Shown one piece after another: positions 1 through 14,728 of a DNA stretch of 64,000 nucleotides. A program made the translations under genes and the position numbers. The notes under the pieces were generated by a model. It was given only the letters and a program-made list of their open reading frames with translations. It had not been told where the DNA came from and did no database searches. How positions within the stretch are numbered: the stretch's first letter is position 1; each line of letters starts with the position of its first letter. The stretch is from Trochalopteron elliotii. Lineage: Eukaryota > Chordata > Aves > Passeriformes > Leiothrichidae. The DNA lies in NCBI GenBank assembly GCA_024734555.1, contig JANPWX010000062.1, forward strand, positions 2,023,541 to 2,087,540, written 5' to 3'.

Positions 1-3000
1 TATATATTATTTATTTAAACAGAAAATTTTAGTGTATAGTTTTGTCACATAAGAATTCAAACACTAACACCGATTTGTGTCTATCACATTTGAAAATACT
101 AAATAATACTCTAGATTTTTTTTTTTAACTCTCCTGGACACATACTGCAAATGGAGCTGTATCTCGGACTGCATTACCAAAGGTTCTGCTGCTGCTTGCT
201 CTCCCCAGCAGTAGTAGGAAAACAGGCACCAAGTCAAACTGCAACAGACAAGTGTTTCCACCACATTACCTCCTCTTAATGTATCAAGTATCAACACATA
301 CAGGCAGTCCATCATTTTCAATATCAAAAAGGAAGCAACTTCCTAAAGTTAAAAAAGCCATTTGCCCATCATTAAACATAAACAAAAATAAACCAGAACC
401 ATGAAAGATTAATTCTGCTTCAATACATTCAATTACACTCCCTTTTCAAAAACCACAGGAAGTTAATTTCACAAGAAATTAATTGTGATTCTGCTTCCCA
501 CAGAAATACACTACAAATAGAACATATAGAAAATAACACTTTTAATAAATCACAATTGTTTTCAAATATGCTGGCGTTTCTGTCTTGTTTTGTTAGGTCC
601 TGTTGCTGAGCTATGGCTTTCATAGGCAATAAAATATATATAAAGTTCTTCATTGACATCTCTGAGAAACGTGTTTCTACTATTCTGCCTTGTAATTTCA
701 CTTTGATTTAATCAAATATAAGGAACATACATACTCCAGGCTTTATCTCCAAGGCCTGTTCTTCATGCCCTAAATGCAATACCTGACAAAGCTGACATGC
801 AGAAAACAATTATTCCATGTCAGTCACATCTATCAACCAGAACAAATGTTTTAATATTTTCTACACCAACACAATGATTTGTAGGCTATAAACCTTTGCT
901 TTAAATCTTTTTCTGTCTGTAACTGTTTTAGAGCAATTTTTATACCAAGCCATCTGCTGGAAGAAGGGGGACAGTGTTTTTCTATTCTGTGTTTCTGAAA
1001 AATACTGAGCACAGTCAACATATAGCTGATACCTGAAAATGGGTAACATGTTTATTATACCTTACTGCCCATAACAAAATGCTACTTTCTCTATTTGCTC
1101 TACTAAACAACAAAGGAAATAGTTTTCTCCCTTCATTAACTTAATTTCTTTACTGAAATTTTAATTAACACATACAAGGTAACACTTGAAAAAGTATCCA
1201 GTTACTGTGAAAACAGAGAAACATTTAAAAATCCTCTTCTGACACTTAAAACTTTTGTTGAAATTCTCTTCATGCAAGGAAATTTTACTACCAAACCAAA
1301 GCCAGGTAACATTCCTCTAAAATATTTTTAACCTTACTCAGTTAACACTATCAAAAAAAGATTCTAAATTTTTCAAACTAGGAGAATATGCTCAGAAAAA
1401 TTTCACTCCTATTCAAAAATTCTCTCTAGAGAAAACACGCTGGAAACAGATCAAAGAACAGTAGTATTTGCATATTGACAAAGATGCATGAAAAGATGCA
1501 TGCATTTTCTATCATGAAAAGAGAACCCAACTTTGAAAACCATGGCTTTAATAGTTTATTTCCAAGTGGTATCATTGTAAATTGAAAGCTTAGTACACTC
1601 ACCATATTGTAAGCAGATGCAGGTCTTCTCACTTCCTTTACCTATGATGACATTACACACAGCCTACCCCAGACTATGCTACTGACCCACTTTCCCATTG
1701 GCTTAGTAATAATCAATTGAATTCTCAATTTGTCCTTCCTGTCTTCTTTAAAATTTATATTTAGTATTCTTAAGATTTGTTTAAAGAAGAAGGTGTCAAG
1801 GCATTAAGGGAAAAGTCTTCCATCCAGGCATGCCAGGAATTCAATTTGAAATCTTTCTTTTAAGCAAGCCTATAAATTTACTCCTGTCAGTGTTCAGGAG
1901 CTGGGCAAATTATGTGTTCTTGCAATAGTGACATTCCTACCTAAAGCACAAGTTTGACATTCAGTGGTCCCTTTTCCATCAGCATCTATCATCTCTTTCC
2001 AAAGGCAGATCCCACAATAACAACTGTGCCATTATCATTTCCTCCCCTACCCCCTGATACTGAGGGCTCCAATTCACAAAAACAAATAAAAATGTCATCC
2101 TTATTTATGAAATCTTGTATCCTCACCCTATTTTCTTAGAATGATCCTAGGATGCAATCTGCAGCAAAGAAGTTGCTGGCACAGCACATTTGACATCCCA
2201 AAGTATAAAGTAAACTATAACAGAAAAAGAAACAAGCTAAGGTTGAAGAAACCCGTGGAAAGTCCTGATCAAATCCCAAATAATATTATCTGTGCACAAG
2301 TTCTACTTCCCTTCAACATGTATCTTGTGTCAATAGTAAAGAATTCTATTCATTCACACATAAATAAACTTCTCCTAAGCAATGTCTTGGCAAAATCTGT
2401 ATGTTTTTACCATCACATCAGTTAGAACCAATACATTGTATATAATGAAGAGAGATGACTTTCATGGAACTTATGGCATGCTAAGAGAACAAGGTGTCAA
2501 GCACTGGTATGCCTGTAGAAGCCCAGAGCTTGAAAACAGGGCAATAACCATCTAGAAGAAAGAATTCATCTCAACAAGAACAGGCATGTTCATTCCAGAG
2601 TAAGGATTTCTGTAAAGCTCCACTATGTTGTATAAAATTGCTTTGCATCTTGCAGTTCTTAAAGAACTACTTTTTACACAAGGAGACATTTTGTATGCCA
2701 CCTTATAAAGGCAAAAAACTAAAAATCTACCTGCATGGCCATGTCTAGCCCCAAATAAATGATAACCCACACTTTTAAGTAAAATCTGTTGCAAAAGTCT
2801 ACACATTTGTCTCATAGCTAGAGCAAAGAAACTCTCTACACCTCTAATTTTCTAAAGTTCCAGTAAAACTCCACGTTGTTTTGGTAAGAAGCCTCACCTT
2901 TGTTTTCAGTGATTTAATAACTGAGACTTCTGAGAATGTTCTCTGGGGATCAATATATTTAAAAAGTTTTGTACAGCTTTACGACATTTCCCAAGTTTTT

Positions 3001-6000
3001 TAATATTTTGAGAAGAATTAGCAATTTTTCTGTGCAGAAGAAAGAAAAGACAGGGTTTTTTCAAAATGTTTTTACAAGCCAAAAAAGTAATTAATCAAAA
3101 AGTGTTACATAAGTTACTGCACTACAACTGCAGTCGTGACCAAAAATAAGATTCAAGATGCTGTTAGCTAAGTTACAGTCAAAAGTAGGGGGAAGGGAAA
3201 GAGAAGAGTATGGAAATAGTAGGAAAAGTAGAAAAAGAGACGAGATAAGTAGATCAATAAAACTGATGGTTTACTAAGAGCAGCATAACAAAAGCACCTC
3301 TCAAAAAAACATTCAGTGTATTGCAAAAATTATTTGCAACCCTAATCTTCAACTTGATCCATATTTTGACTGGAAATCTGTAGAAATAATGGAATATATG
3401 AAACGCACTAATAAAGAGAAGCAACAAAATCAGATAAATTGAAGTGAAATGAATATGCAGAATTAATGCAACCAACACCCTGAAAAAGCCAAATCCATCC
3501 CAATGGAGTGTAATTCATAAAGAAGTTCTTCTTAATATGAAAAATACAGAGCTCAGAGCTCATTTGTTTGTAGCTACCCACAGCAACACCTTACAGAGGT
3601 TGCAAACTCTGAAGCAAATTCAGGACTTACACAGAACACCAAAAGAATTCCAACTTTTTCTGAACAGCATCAGCTGTTCCATGGAACTGCAAACTGAACT
3701 TGGGCATTGCCTAAAGGTAGGCTTTAATGCAAGCAATCAACCAAAAACTAGTGTGTCACACTTGCCAGGAGTAGCTTATCTAGTAAACAGAGTAAAACTA
3801 TGAATATTTTTAAGTAACAGTACTTAAGCAACTTAGTCTCAAGCAACAAACTAACACAGAGAATTCAATGCAACAAACACTGCTTAGATTTACTAAATAT
3901 ACTGGTGTAAACAATCGCAAGTTTCATTGAGCTTTTAAATCCACAGGTTTTGAGAACAGAAGTCAGCAGATAATATAAATTACTGGCAGTAAAATTTAAT
4001 CTCTGCACTAATAGCTTCCTTGTTCTTTTTTTTCCCCCAAGAAGTGTAATTATTTCAACAGAAAATCACAAACTTACTTACATTTGGGATATAACAAGTT
4101 ACAACAAACAAACTTAAACACTTGTGTTCTTTAAATTCCCTTGTTTGATACAACACTACACGGTTATTGATTTACTGGTCCCTTACAAAGGTTTATCTGT
4201 TGTAGTAAAACCTGATTAATAAAATTTCTTCAGCTTGGCAATTAAAATAAATATTACACCACTACTAAAAGCCAAAGACAGAACTGCAAGAGCACTAGAC
4301 TGAGGCAAAAATTAAGGATATTACATTCCAAGTACAGATAACCAAAAATTTACAGAAACTGTCAAACAAGTAAAATGCAAAATAATTCCACAACTTTAAT
4401 AGGAAGAAAGTTGAGAGCCAAGAACAATTTTTCAAATTGCAGTAAAATTTTGCAAATACATGCAGAGACAATAAAAAAATCTACTTTACTAAAGCACCAC
4501 CTTTAAATGAATCATTCCTTTTGCTATCACTTACGTGTGCCTTTCCAGGCCAAAGAAGAATAGGCAATTCCATAAATGCAGACCAATGAGGTGACAAATG
4601 AAATAACTAGCTCCAGAATATGAATTTTCACAGCTTTTTACTCTAAAAGCTAGTATTCCTTTTATTCTGAAAACAAATAACAACTAATTTCTGCCTACTC
4701 TCTAGCATATTCAACTTCATATACGCTTTTTAAAAAAACCTGCTTTAATAAACTCAAGCACATGCTTTCCTTACCTGAATGGGCATTCTACCTGCAGGCC
4801 TATTTGAAATGCCTCCAAGAAGAGAGAGCAAAAGGGTAAGGACTTTCATAAAGGGAGATAATATTTTATATGCTTTAACATCCAATTACACTTTTCAAAT
4901 TAGATCAGCACTTGTCAGAACTGTACACTTCTACATATGCACAAAAAAAAGTACATACGTGAGCACAAATAAGAGTGTACATAACTGCTAAATAGAAGAT
5001 ATTTGAGGAAACAAAAAAAAAAGCAACTACAGAAAATTAAAATTAAGTCAAGTAGGATTTTAGCCTCATTTTTCACAGAGATATCTTGATACAAATGGGA
5101 TTTGAAGATCTACATTTTCTCGCAATATTTTATTTTTATTCCCATATGTATTGCTACATAATAAACCACATCATTATATGCCAAGTTCATATAACAATAC
5201 CTGAGGACAGGCCCATTGACCTACATATGAAAAACAGCTGCAGTAGCCCAGTAAAACCCAGAAGGGAGGAAGAGTTTTTGAGAAGAGTTTTCTACCTTGT
5301 TGAAAATAAGCCAGATGGCAATTTAGAAAGAACAAACCTAGGCAACAGCTTCATGTTACATTTTGCCTTCAAAAAATGCCAGTTAGAATTTGTTCTGTGA
5401 TGCCTATTATCTTGATCCAATCCTAAGAGTGCCACCTGCATGCTGCTCTGCCTGCACACTGTACATGAGTCTAATTAATCTCTTTCTGCAGTGTAGCTAA
5501 TTACCCACCCACATGAAGATGTGGCTGATAGAAGCCACACCTCAGAGAGGCTTCAAGAAGAAACAAGGAAATCAGGTCAAACATACAGCCATGTCTGCTG
5601 TATTGTGCCTTCCTGTCACCTCTAAGACTCCAAACTAATTCAAAAACCTCTCTTCTCACAAGCATTGTCCCTACTCCAATCAAAGCTCCCCAAGTCCTTT
5701 GCACCAGCACAAAACAGAAGAACAAACCACAGCACAAGCCCAGCACAAGCTGAAGCTGCAGCCTTTGGTGTGTCATTACCTAATCAGGAAGATAACAGAA
5801 AGATGATTTCATAAGTCAGTTTTGAGATTTTCTGTATGGGTGCAAATATTTAACTCAGCTTGCACATGCCCCAGGCAGGACTTGCAAAGTGAACATAATC
5901 ACTTTTAGCACCTTGCTGAGCAGTCTACAGGGAGAACCACCAGCCTGTAGTTTTGCATGCTCAGTTCACAGCCAGGAAAATACTTTTCCTTCTGTTAGTG

Positions 6001-9000
6001 GACAAGAAAGAGACAAGAAATATGTTGAAACTAAAGGAAATAATATCTCCATAATTACATATTCAACTGAAGATACAGTAAACTCACTAGAATCTAAGCA
6101 ACATTACCAAAGAAGGTTTGTGCATAAATGTGCATAATACGTAAATAAAATGTGGCTTCCTAATAGGAGTTAACCCCCGAGAAATGTGATGCCATTCATC
6201 ATTTGATATGTAAAATATTTTAGCAGAAATCAGGAAAATTTTGCTTTGTTTGGATCCACAGGAACGCTTGAGCACATGGAGCCAACAGACTCCTGACACA
6301 ATGTCCTCCAGCTGTTTGCTTCTTCACATAACATGTTTACCAAACATGGGAAAATTACCCCTCCCCGTAATGGGCCTTCTTTAACTCAGCCTACCAGAGT
6401 GTCTTGGGTTTTCTTTTCCCTCATCAATATAATAAATATTGCATAAATATATTCTAGGAGAAAAACATTCAATCCTGTCTGAAAGATGTTGACTTTGTTT
6501 CTTGAAGGTAAGCTAGTATTTTACCTGTAGACAAATTTAACAGCCAGTAGATCATACAAAATCCTTTTCATAAGCTGTTGTACTCAATAGAAGAGACAGT
6601 ACAACATGTAAAGCCAAACAAAAGACAATTTTCAGAGACAGGATACAAATGCATCAGAGAAATATTGAACACAATGTATGGAGCACTTCAGAGGCTTATA
6701 ACCAGTTTATGCCTCAAACAAACACTGACTTCCCTTTTTCCTGCTGGAGAACTATAAGTTCAATTGCAGAAATGACACCAAGCATAACAATCTTCTTCCT
6801 TCCTTCTCAGTTTTGCTGTTGGCAAAGGGAAACATGTTAGCAGAAAACACCATCCATGACACTTTGCAGAGAAATTCAAGTCTGTGCTGCAGAGGGAGAT
6901 GTGGAGGGAAAGAGGCAGAACAGCTGACCATTGCTGACTGGCACACTAAGTCACCTGAGGTAATTAAACATATTGGAATGTTTTTGAGAACTTCTTACCA
7001 GAAAGATTGCTAATTAGTGTTAACTCCATTAAATTATTTGCTTAACAAGCAGCTATTAAAAGTTGCTAAACAGAGAAAAGCAGAGGTAATTACACCTTCC
7101 TTTCTTGAGTACTACGTACTGCTCTGCTCATCTCTAAACAGTGAGTATTACTTCAAAGGAAGAAAGGGAAAGTCTTCATAGGCAAAAAGCATAGACTAGA
7201 AAACGAAGTGAAGAAAAACAAACCAAAACATACAATAGAAAGTAAAGTTATTCTCTGATTCATAGTATTTTGAAAAGCTACTAGCTAAAAAAAAAGGATA
7301 CAAACTAGATATAAACTGCCTTTACATAAATGCCTTAATATACAGTTACAATAACGAGTTCTATCGATTATCATGTCCAAGACACCAAGTTTTTTCCAAG
7401 TGAGATCTACATGAACATAAAGCCATGTTTATACTGGGTAAGATAAAAATCAAGCAATCTGGAACACATCTTCACAGTTCAGGACACAAGGCGATTAGTA
7501 ATTGTTTTTGTTAGAAAGAATTCTATTCAATTGCTGTGAGCTAGACTTCTCCCAATATCCTTTCTCAAGCCCCAGGCAGACCGTTATTTCAAGATATTAG
7601 ATAGGCTATTTATTTCTCTGAATTTGTAAGGTAATGATTAGGCTGTTAAACAAGGTTTTAACCAGTTACTTATGGACCAGTGAGGGGGAGAAGCACACAA
7701 TAACATGCCTAAAATCCTATTTGTGAACGGCATCAGTTTTTGTCTGAAAGAGCAGTCTCTGGAAGAAAAATGTAACTCCATAAAGAGCCTCCGTGGATTT
7801 CTACATTACATCAGCATGGATAATAAACATGGCTTTTTGCTTACAAAAGGGGATACCAGTGTTTTAGTAAGAGTTTATGCCACAGGAATTGAATCCTCTG
7901 TCCTATCAGGAAGTGAAATTTTAGCAATATGTTTCTGAAAAACAGACAATAGTGATAGACGCTCAGTAGAAATGCAAGTAAGTTAATTCTCATATGAAAG
8001 CAGTAAAAATAGTTCCCAAGACCACTTTGTTCTGAATACAATATTTTGATAGTCTGAAGATTTACAGTTACATCTAAAATTTGCTTCCATTAATTCATTT
8101 CTTTAAAATGGGTTAAGAGAAGAATATGAAACATGCAGCCTCCTTGTCTGTTATCCAAGTCTTTGAAAGAAAAAAAATAATTGTAAGCAAGGCTAAACTA
8201 TGTACAGCAAAGTGAAAAACCTTTAGGGTTTCCCACAGCATATTTTCAGTACTATTGATTTTTGGACAATCTGTTCTCATGCGTACACTAAAACAAATTC
8301 TGCTAAACCCATTTTTTTTAAAAAGTAAACCTACTCTAAACACAAAGGTGCTTTGTCAGTGAATTAGCTAAGAACTTTCAGGCACGTAACAAAAGTATGC
8401 AAGAATATGCCATGAGTGGAATAAAAAATACACAATGTAACCTGTCAAGCATCCTCAGAGTGGAAAATTTCAAAATCCCTGTATTTCTCCTACAAAAATA
8501 AACATAATTAAAGATGTTTCTTAATTTAGCATTTGTTTTGCTTTGTAATTCTCTCTTACACAGTTATAAAATTTATACAGCTAAAAAGTATTATTTACTT
8601 ACATGAACAAACACACAAAAAGAATGGGAGACAAGGAATAATCCAAAGCAACATTTCACAGCTTCCTGACTCATTTACTGCCGGGAACTGCATATGCAAT
8701 CCTTTAACTCTACACAAAACAAATCTGTCACCTGTATGTCTTTAGGATAGTATGCCAAGATTTCTAGAAGCCCTAGTTACATGAAACACATTTGCTCTGC
8801 TCAGAATTACAGTGCAGAATTTAGGCATAAATGTTCATCTATTACAACTTGCATTAGAGATAACAGGCAAGAGTTCCTGCAGATTCCAACGTTAGTCCAA
8901 AAAAATGAATAGCCACTCAGGAGAATCCTGTTAGATATTCCCAGCAACTGCTAAAAGATCCTCAAACATGGGACAGCTGTAGCCTCCTAACAAGCTGCAA

Positions 9001-12000
9001 ATTATATTACCAAAAATTGTTGAAGATTCTGGGTTTTCTCTGTCTCTGTGATATCTTTCAAAGACAAGTCTATGCCATAGGGAAAAAAAGGCACTGCCCA
9101 TAACTCTCATCCTTTTGACTGCAAAAAAATAAAAAATCTGAACAGTAACAAACCACTCAGAGCAACTCCAGGGCTATGGTAGCCTCAAAAGCAGAGTAGG
9201 CAGCCCAGCATTCTGCCTGTGACTAACCAATCACAGCTGCACAATACTGAACGATTGTGGGCGAGCATATCACAATTTCTAATTTAGCACAACACTCTGC
9301 TATGAAGTACAAAGTGTAACTTTAAGCTCCCTGATGCAATTAATGCAGAGGTGGAATTGTTCTTTCTTTTCTCCATAGCACTGCTTCAGTCTTATCTACT
9401 TAGCCTTTTCAGAACCACGTTGGCTGATGGCAGTCTACTCTTTACTTCTGACACTCTTTATGAACATAGGCAGAAGGGTCTCAAACCAGCTGTGCATCTT
9501 ATATGCCCTCCCCAAAAAAGATCTAGTAAAGCAGTGAAATTCTTTCTGGACTCTACCTGGCATTTTCAGTTATGTACTCTTGCACCCAGCATTTTACAAG
9601 ACCTACATAATTCCTGCATCAAAAGTTTAGCATCAGAGAAATGCTGTCTTTACCTTTTCAGTATTCTTGTTCCATTCTTAGCTTGGAGCAAAAAATAAGT
9701 GGTAAATGAAATGAATTGAGAAGGCCTGTTGAGGATGCTTGAGGTACACAATCAGAACACATAAAATATGTACAGGATTTGGTGGGGTAAAGAAGGCAAG
9801 GCAAGACAAATGCAACAGATAAGACACCTTAAAAAGTGTTTACCAAATATATTATGAAACATTACATCCTAAAAAAATCTGTTACACTGCAACTCAGATG
9901 AAGTTTGTAAAACAGTTCAAAAGCTGAAGTGAATTCAAGTATTGCTGTTCTCTAGTAAATAAACCATCTACTAGGAAGTCCCAAACCTCCTGAAAGTAAT
10001 AAATTATTGCTAACAAGTCTATCAAGCATGAGGAGGAGTTAACACCACTTCCCTTTCCCTGAGTAACACATTAACTATAGCTTCCTAGGTAGTATTACTG
10101 ATTGGCTGAAACCTTATCCTGCAACATTTTAAAACTAAATAACAGAAAAAAAAACTTAAGTGCACTTAGTAAGCGCTGCAAGCATAAATATCAAATTAAT
10201 TATTCATTCTGTAGCTTTCAAGAAACTTAAAGATGTTAAAGAGATATGGCAAAAATATCTGAATCAAAAAACATTTAAGTTTCCATATAAATATATATCC
10301 TTAAACAGAACAAAGCACTGCTTTTAGAATAGTTCTCATATAAAGCCAGGAGAACAATACTTTTCCCTCTGTGCCTGAACTAAGTGCCATCTTCACACTC
10401 AACAGAAATCTGACACAGTGAGCAGACTTAGTGGCAAGGTCCATATGTCCAAACAGCATTTCCCATCTCACAACAAAACAATTTTAATCTATTATAGAAA
10501 GAGCCCAGATGCTGACACCTCAAGAAATGTGAAATGAATCCTATCCCTAAAGATTCTGGTCAGTAACACCGTGGGTGTGCACTTGAGCACCTCTGGGCCC
10601 TACAAACTCAACAATGTTAAACAACAAACGAAAATAACATGACTAGGGGAAGCAGGAAACTGCATAGTAAATGCTACCCAAATATGCTTTTCCAACCACA
10701 TATTGAAGTTTGCATTGTGTGAAACATCAGCTCCCAAATGATGCTGCATTCTCAAAGTCCAGTACAACAACAATAGCCTTGGCATGAGCAACAGCCATTC
10801 AGAAAAGCCAAGAAGGAAGCAGGCTCACAGCTGGATATTTCCAGTGTGAGAAGTAACAGCTGCTACTGGTCTGGCTGCTTTCCTCTGCTCTGGGCCCTGT
10901 ACCCCACCAGTAACCATTGCAAATGCTTCACCCAGCACTGCAAATACAAAGCTTTCTGCCTGCCCTGCCAAATGCAAATCATTATTTCCCTATTTCCTCT
11001 GAAAGGAACAACAACCAAGAGAGAACTGGAGGATGCCTGAAAGCCATCCTTTGGATGGTGATGCCTTAACAAAAATAAAACATCATTTCTGATAAAATTC
11101 ATATTCATAATATCATATTCAGATACTTAGGTATACCCATTGTCTTTAAATAATCTTCTAGGTTAGCAATGAAATATTGAAGTTGCTTTCATTACAATTA
11201 AACCTCATATAGATTTCAATTGCCAACAGAAAAGTACAATCTGTAAAATCAAGGGATTTTGCCTATTTAACAAACAAACTAGCTCTAACTTGTACTTTGA
11301 AGTAATCTCTGTTTAACAGCAGTTTGAGATAGGTCAAAGAAGTAGCAAGTTTCAAAATATTTCTAAGTGAGAAACCCAAGACTATCAGTTGAGGCTACTT
11401 AATAAAATAGGTGAACATGTCAGAAACAATGGCTCATTATTCATGCAAATATTACAGGCTACTTAAAACTCTTGGGCAAGATGCACAGGACAAGAACAGC
11501 ATTCACTTTGCCCTAGCACTGCAATACATTCAGAACTTTGTTCTTGGTGTTGGCACCTGTACTTGACACCAACATGAATATCATAATTCACCTTTTACTA
11601 ACTTAGTCTCTAACTTAGACCTAGTTCACATACTAACACTAAGACTCAGGAACTATCTTCTCCACGAGGTGCCAAACAACCCTAAGGGGGCTAAGCAGAA
11701 TACTTTAGGGAAATTCCTCATATGCTTTAGCTCCACACAGTACAGACTGTTCTGTAGTCAGGTGCTGAGGGCAAATTCACTACCTAGCCCAACAAAAGAA
11801 GCTTTGAAATACCCAAGCAGTAGTATAAATTACAAGCTCTGAGTTAACTTAGGACATAAGATGTTGCTTTCCATAGTGGTTTACCACTGATTTTCCAATT
11901 CTAAACTGTGTGCAGATAGCAACAAAGAACTTCATATTTAAGTCAGTCTTCTTCAAAATTTTGAATGCAAAACTTGCCAAGAAAAACAATTATAGGTCTG

Positions 12001-14092
12001 TCTCGATAGTTAAATACATGCTCCTTCCCAGCTTCTAACAAGATTCTTACTACATTCCAAATTAATATAGGAGAATTAAGCTTGTGCTTTATGATCAAAC
12101 TACAGCACAGACCTAGAAAAGCAAACACAATTTTCACTCCTTTAAACATCGTATTTCTCTTAATTTTTATGTGCCACAAGTCCTTGCTACTAGCAGAGTG
12201 TTTCACTTCCACTTTCGTTTTAATTGTGTACACCAACAAAATTTTGAAGGCGGCAAACTGAACTAGACACATTCACGAAACATTTCTACAGTCAGTTTCC
12301 AGAGCAGAACCCAAGACAAGACCAGATAGTTTCACTTCAAGTATTCACAACCATATGAGAAGCAGTGAAACAATTATTTTCATTCCAATAACCTTTACAA
12401 ACCTTTGGGAGTGGTGGACTGAATAAAAAAATACAAGAGGCCACAAAGTCTTGAGAAGTCAGTTATGTTCCCTCAGCGTTCTACAAATAAGAGTGGCCTG
12501 GTAGTAACTACAGAGCAAATGTTTTTTTTTCCAAAGCAATTTGGATGAATGATCTTCAAAAATTAGTTGATCAACCTGCAAAATCGTCATTATCACCTAA
12601 AACCCTACAGCTGCCTAAAATCTTCACCCATGGTCAGATCTGAAGGTAGAAGACCAAAGACAGATAGCAAGCCACAATATCTATTAAGCAGTTACACTAT
12701 TGCTGTATTCAGAAGACTCAGTTGTCATGCTTAGCTCTCTGCCTAAAGTCCCCTCAAACACTTCACAGACCCCAAAAATACAGTACACCAAACAACAAAT
12801 GACCAGAATTAAAGAAGCATTCTTAAAACATTTCTACTAAAGCATAAAAAACATCTATTGAAATGAATAATCAACTATTACATTCATATTTAAAGAATAC
12901 AAAACAATAATTTGGGCAACAAAGCAATGGCTGTCTCATTCTTTGGCTTTTGTTAGAATGTTAATGTGCTGTTGACAGCCTTTTGGGCACAGAAAGCTAA
13001 GTATGATAAAAGAAAATCAAAACCAAAAAAGTCATTGTAATTTTGCTAGCTTCTGGCAGGAAAGAAATTTCAGTGTTAGGAGACTGTAAACCAATACAAA
13101 TCAACAGCAGAAATACAGTTCAATAACATCAATTTTAAAAGTGAATAAATGCCAGAAAAAATTTTGCCAGTCCTCAAACTGAAAACATCAAATTAGTTAC
13201 ACCTCCCAAAAACTAACCACATAAATTATGGATACAGCCTACTGTAACATTATGACATTCTCCTTTAAGTATTTCACCCTTATTCTTTCTACTTGAGCAA
13301 TCACTTTAAACATTTGCACAAAAAGAAAAATGAATGCTAATGGAAATCGCGACTATACTGTCAAATTGTTTTGTCTCAAACAACACCATCATACCTTGCA
13401 GTTTCATAGAAGATTAGCAAATACTTATGAAATAGCCACCCTTAATCAAAGATGTTCACCCAACTCAATCTTGCCAAGGACTATCTAGCAAGTGATGCAG
13501 TACAGAGGGTGATAGCAACAACAATTTTTCCCCAAAACAACAAATTTTTCTTTTGTTACAGTCCACTGTAATGAGATTTCTGGCTCAATTGTACATGTTC
13601 ATGCAGACACGTTCTCCCACTTCACCCTGGAAACTGGGAAGCAGGGCAGACATATATCTATTTTCAAACAGTCTGCTGATTTTACAATTAATGCCTCCAG
13701 GTCTCATAGCATGTAAAAATAAATACCAGTTTTCTTATATTTGCCTGCTTTATAATACTCTTTATTTCAAAGAGGCCTACCACACCCTTGCTATCTCCCT
13801 CCTAAGACTCAAAACCCATCTGGCTGTCACAGTGCTCTTCCATCCCTCCTTCCACCTTCCTGGCCTTCCAGCCCAGTGTTCATTCAGCTTTTGCTTAGCT
13901 AATTTCAGCATATTATTCCGGCAAAAAATGAATCCAACAATTAAATTGAAATAGCTCAGCACGAGGAAGAAGACAGGCTGAAGGCCTAAACTGCAGATGC
14001 CTTTAGCTTCTAAGAACTATGGCCACAGGCAGGTCTTTTAATACCAAGAAGTTCTACACAAAAAAACATATATAAAAGCACTGGCAAGCTTG
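1..14092. other. AT-rich non-coding DNA, probable intron 1 of the gene starting near 24 kb
   Basis: I find no exon with convincing splice borders and no recognisable protein fragment here on either strand. The open frames are short, low-complexity and lack homology that I recognise. If the CpG island near 24 kb is the STIM2 promoter, transcribed leftward, this stretch would be STIM2 intron 1, which is long in vertebrates. I looked specifically for the STIM2 exon encoding the EF-hand segment and did not see it. A small direct duplication around a GATGCATG core lies at 1481-1503. The intron assignment is inference; the absence of visible coding sequence is direct observation. Confidence 0.5.
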
Positions 14093-14232
14093 ATTCAAGT
14101 ATCTTAGCTCAGCTGGTTAGAGCACGGCTGTTGTAACACCAAGGTTGCAGGTTCAGTCACAGTACTTAGGGGCAGGACTCAATGATCCCTCCAGATCCCT
14201 TCTAACTCAGAACGTTCTGTGTGTTTCTGTGT
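14093..14232 (+). mobile_element. tRNA-derived SINE with CR1-like 3' tail (TguSINE1-like)
   Basis: The 5' part resembles a tRNA-Ile gene. A polymerase III A box (TTAGCTCAGCTGG) lies at 14104-14116, followed by the conserved GTTAGAGC segment. A decayed B box (GGTTCAGTCAC) lies at 14150-14160. From about 14175 the sequence changes to a tail resembling the CR1 3' end (AATGATCCCTCCAGATCCCT, then TTCTAACTCAG and a TTCTGTGTGTTTCTGTG end). A tRNA head joined to a CR1 tail is the design of TguSINE1, described in zebra finch, which is mobilised by CR1 reverse transcriptase. The B box and the anticodon-loop region have diverged, so this is not a functional tRNA gene and probably not an active SINE. The family name is from memory; the two-part structure is visible directly. 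Confidence 0.85.
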
Positions 14233-14701
14233 CTTCTACATCCTTTCAAGTGACAATGATTAGTACTCTATTTCTCTGTATTCATAATTTGTAGTATTTC
14301 TTCCTGACCAGCACCCAGGCTTTTTTCAAGGAACAATCCACAATTACTTCCAAAAATCTCAAGTATAACAGCTAATCAGAGATCCATTTAATCAGTTAAA
14401 TCAACTCTAAGAATACACTCAATGGTATGAAATCACTCATTAAAGTAAGTTCCTTCCTCTTTTCTCTCCCTGCACCACTCTTTTGCATGTCAACACTACC
14501 ATCTCATCACCCTGTCACACAGTATCATGAAATACTTTCAGAGACCTCTGCAAGCAACAGCAGCTTAGATTGAGTCTCAGTTCATCACCCCACTACACAT
14601 CAAACTTCAGCAATTTCTGATGCTCCATCTGTAAGCATCTAGTACTGTGAAGATGCATTCTTTTTCTTTCCAGTAAAACAACATGGTACCTGTGATTGTT
14701 C

Positions 14702-14728
14702 ATCACCGTTTTGTAAGAAAACGGTGAT
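14702..14728. repeat. Perfect 11-bp inverted repeat with 5-nt loop
   Basis: The arms ATCACCGTTTT and AAAACGGTGAT are exact reverse complements separated by GTAAG. A further GTTC/GAAC pairing outside a short bulge could extend the stem. Function is unknown; it may be coincidental. Confidence 0.7.

Noticed and set aside
14101..14161. A tRNA-Ile gene
   Set aside because: The B box and anticodon-loop region are altered and the sequence runs directly into a CR1-like tail, so it is a SINE head.
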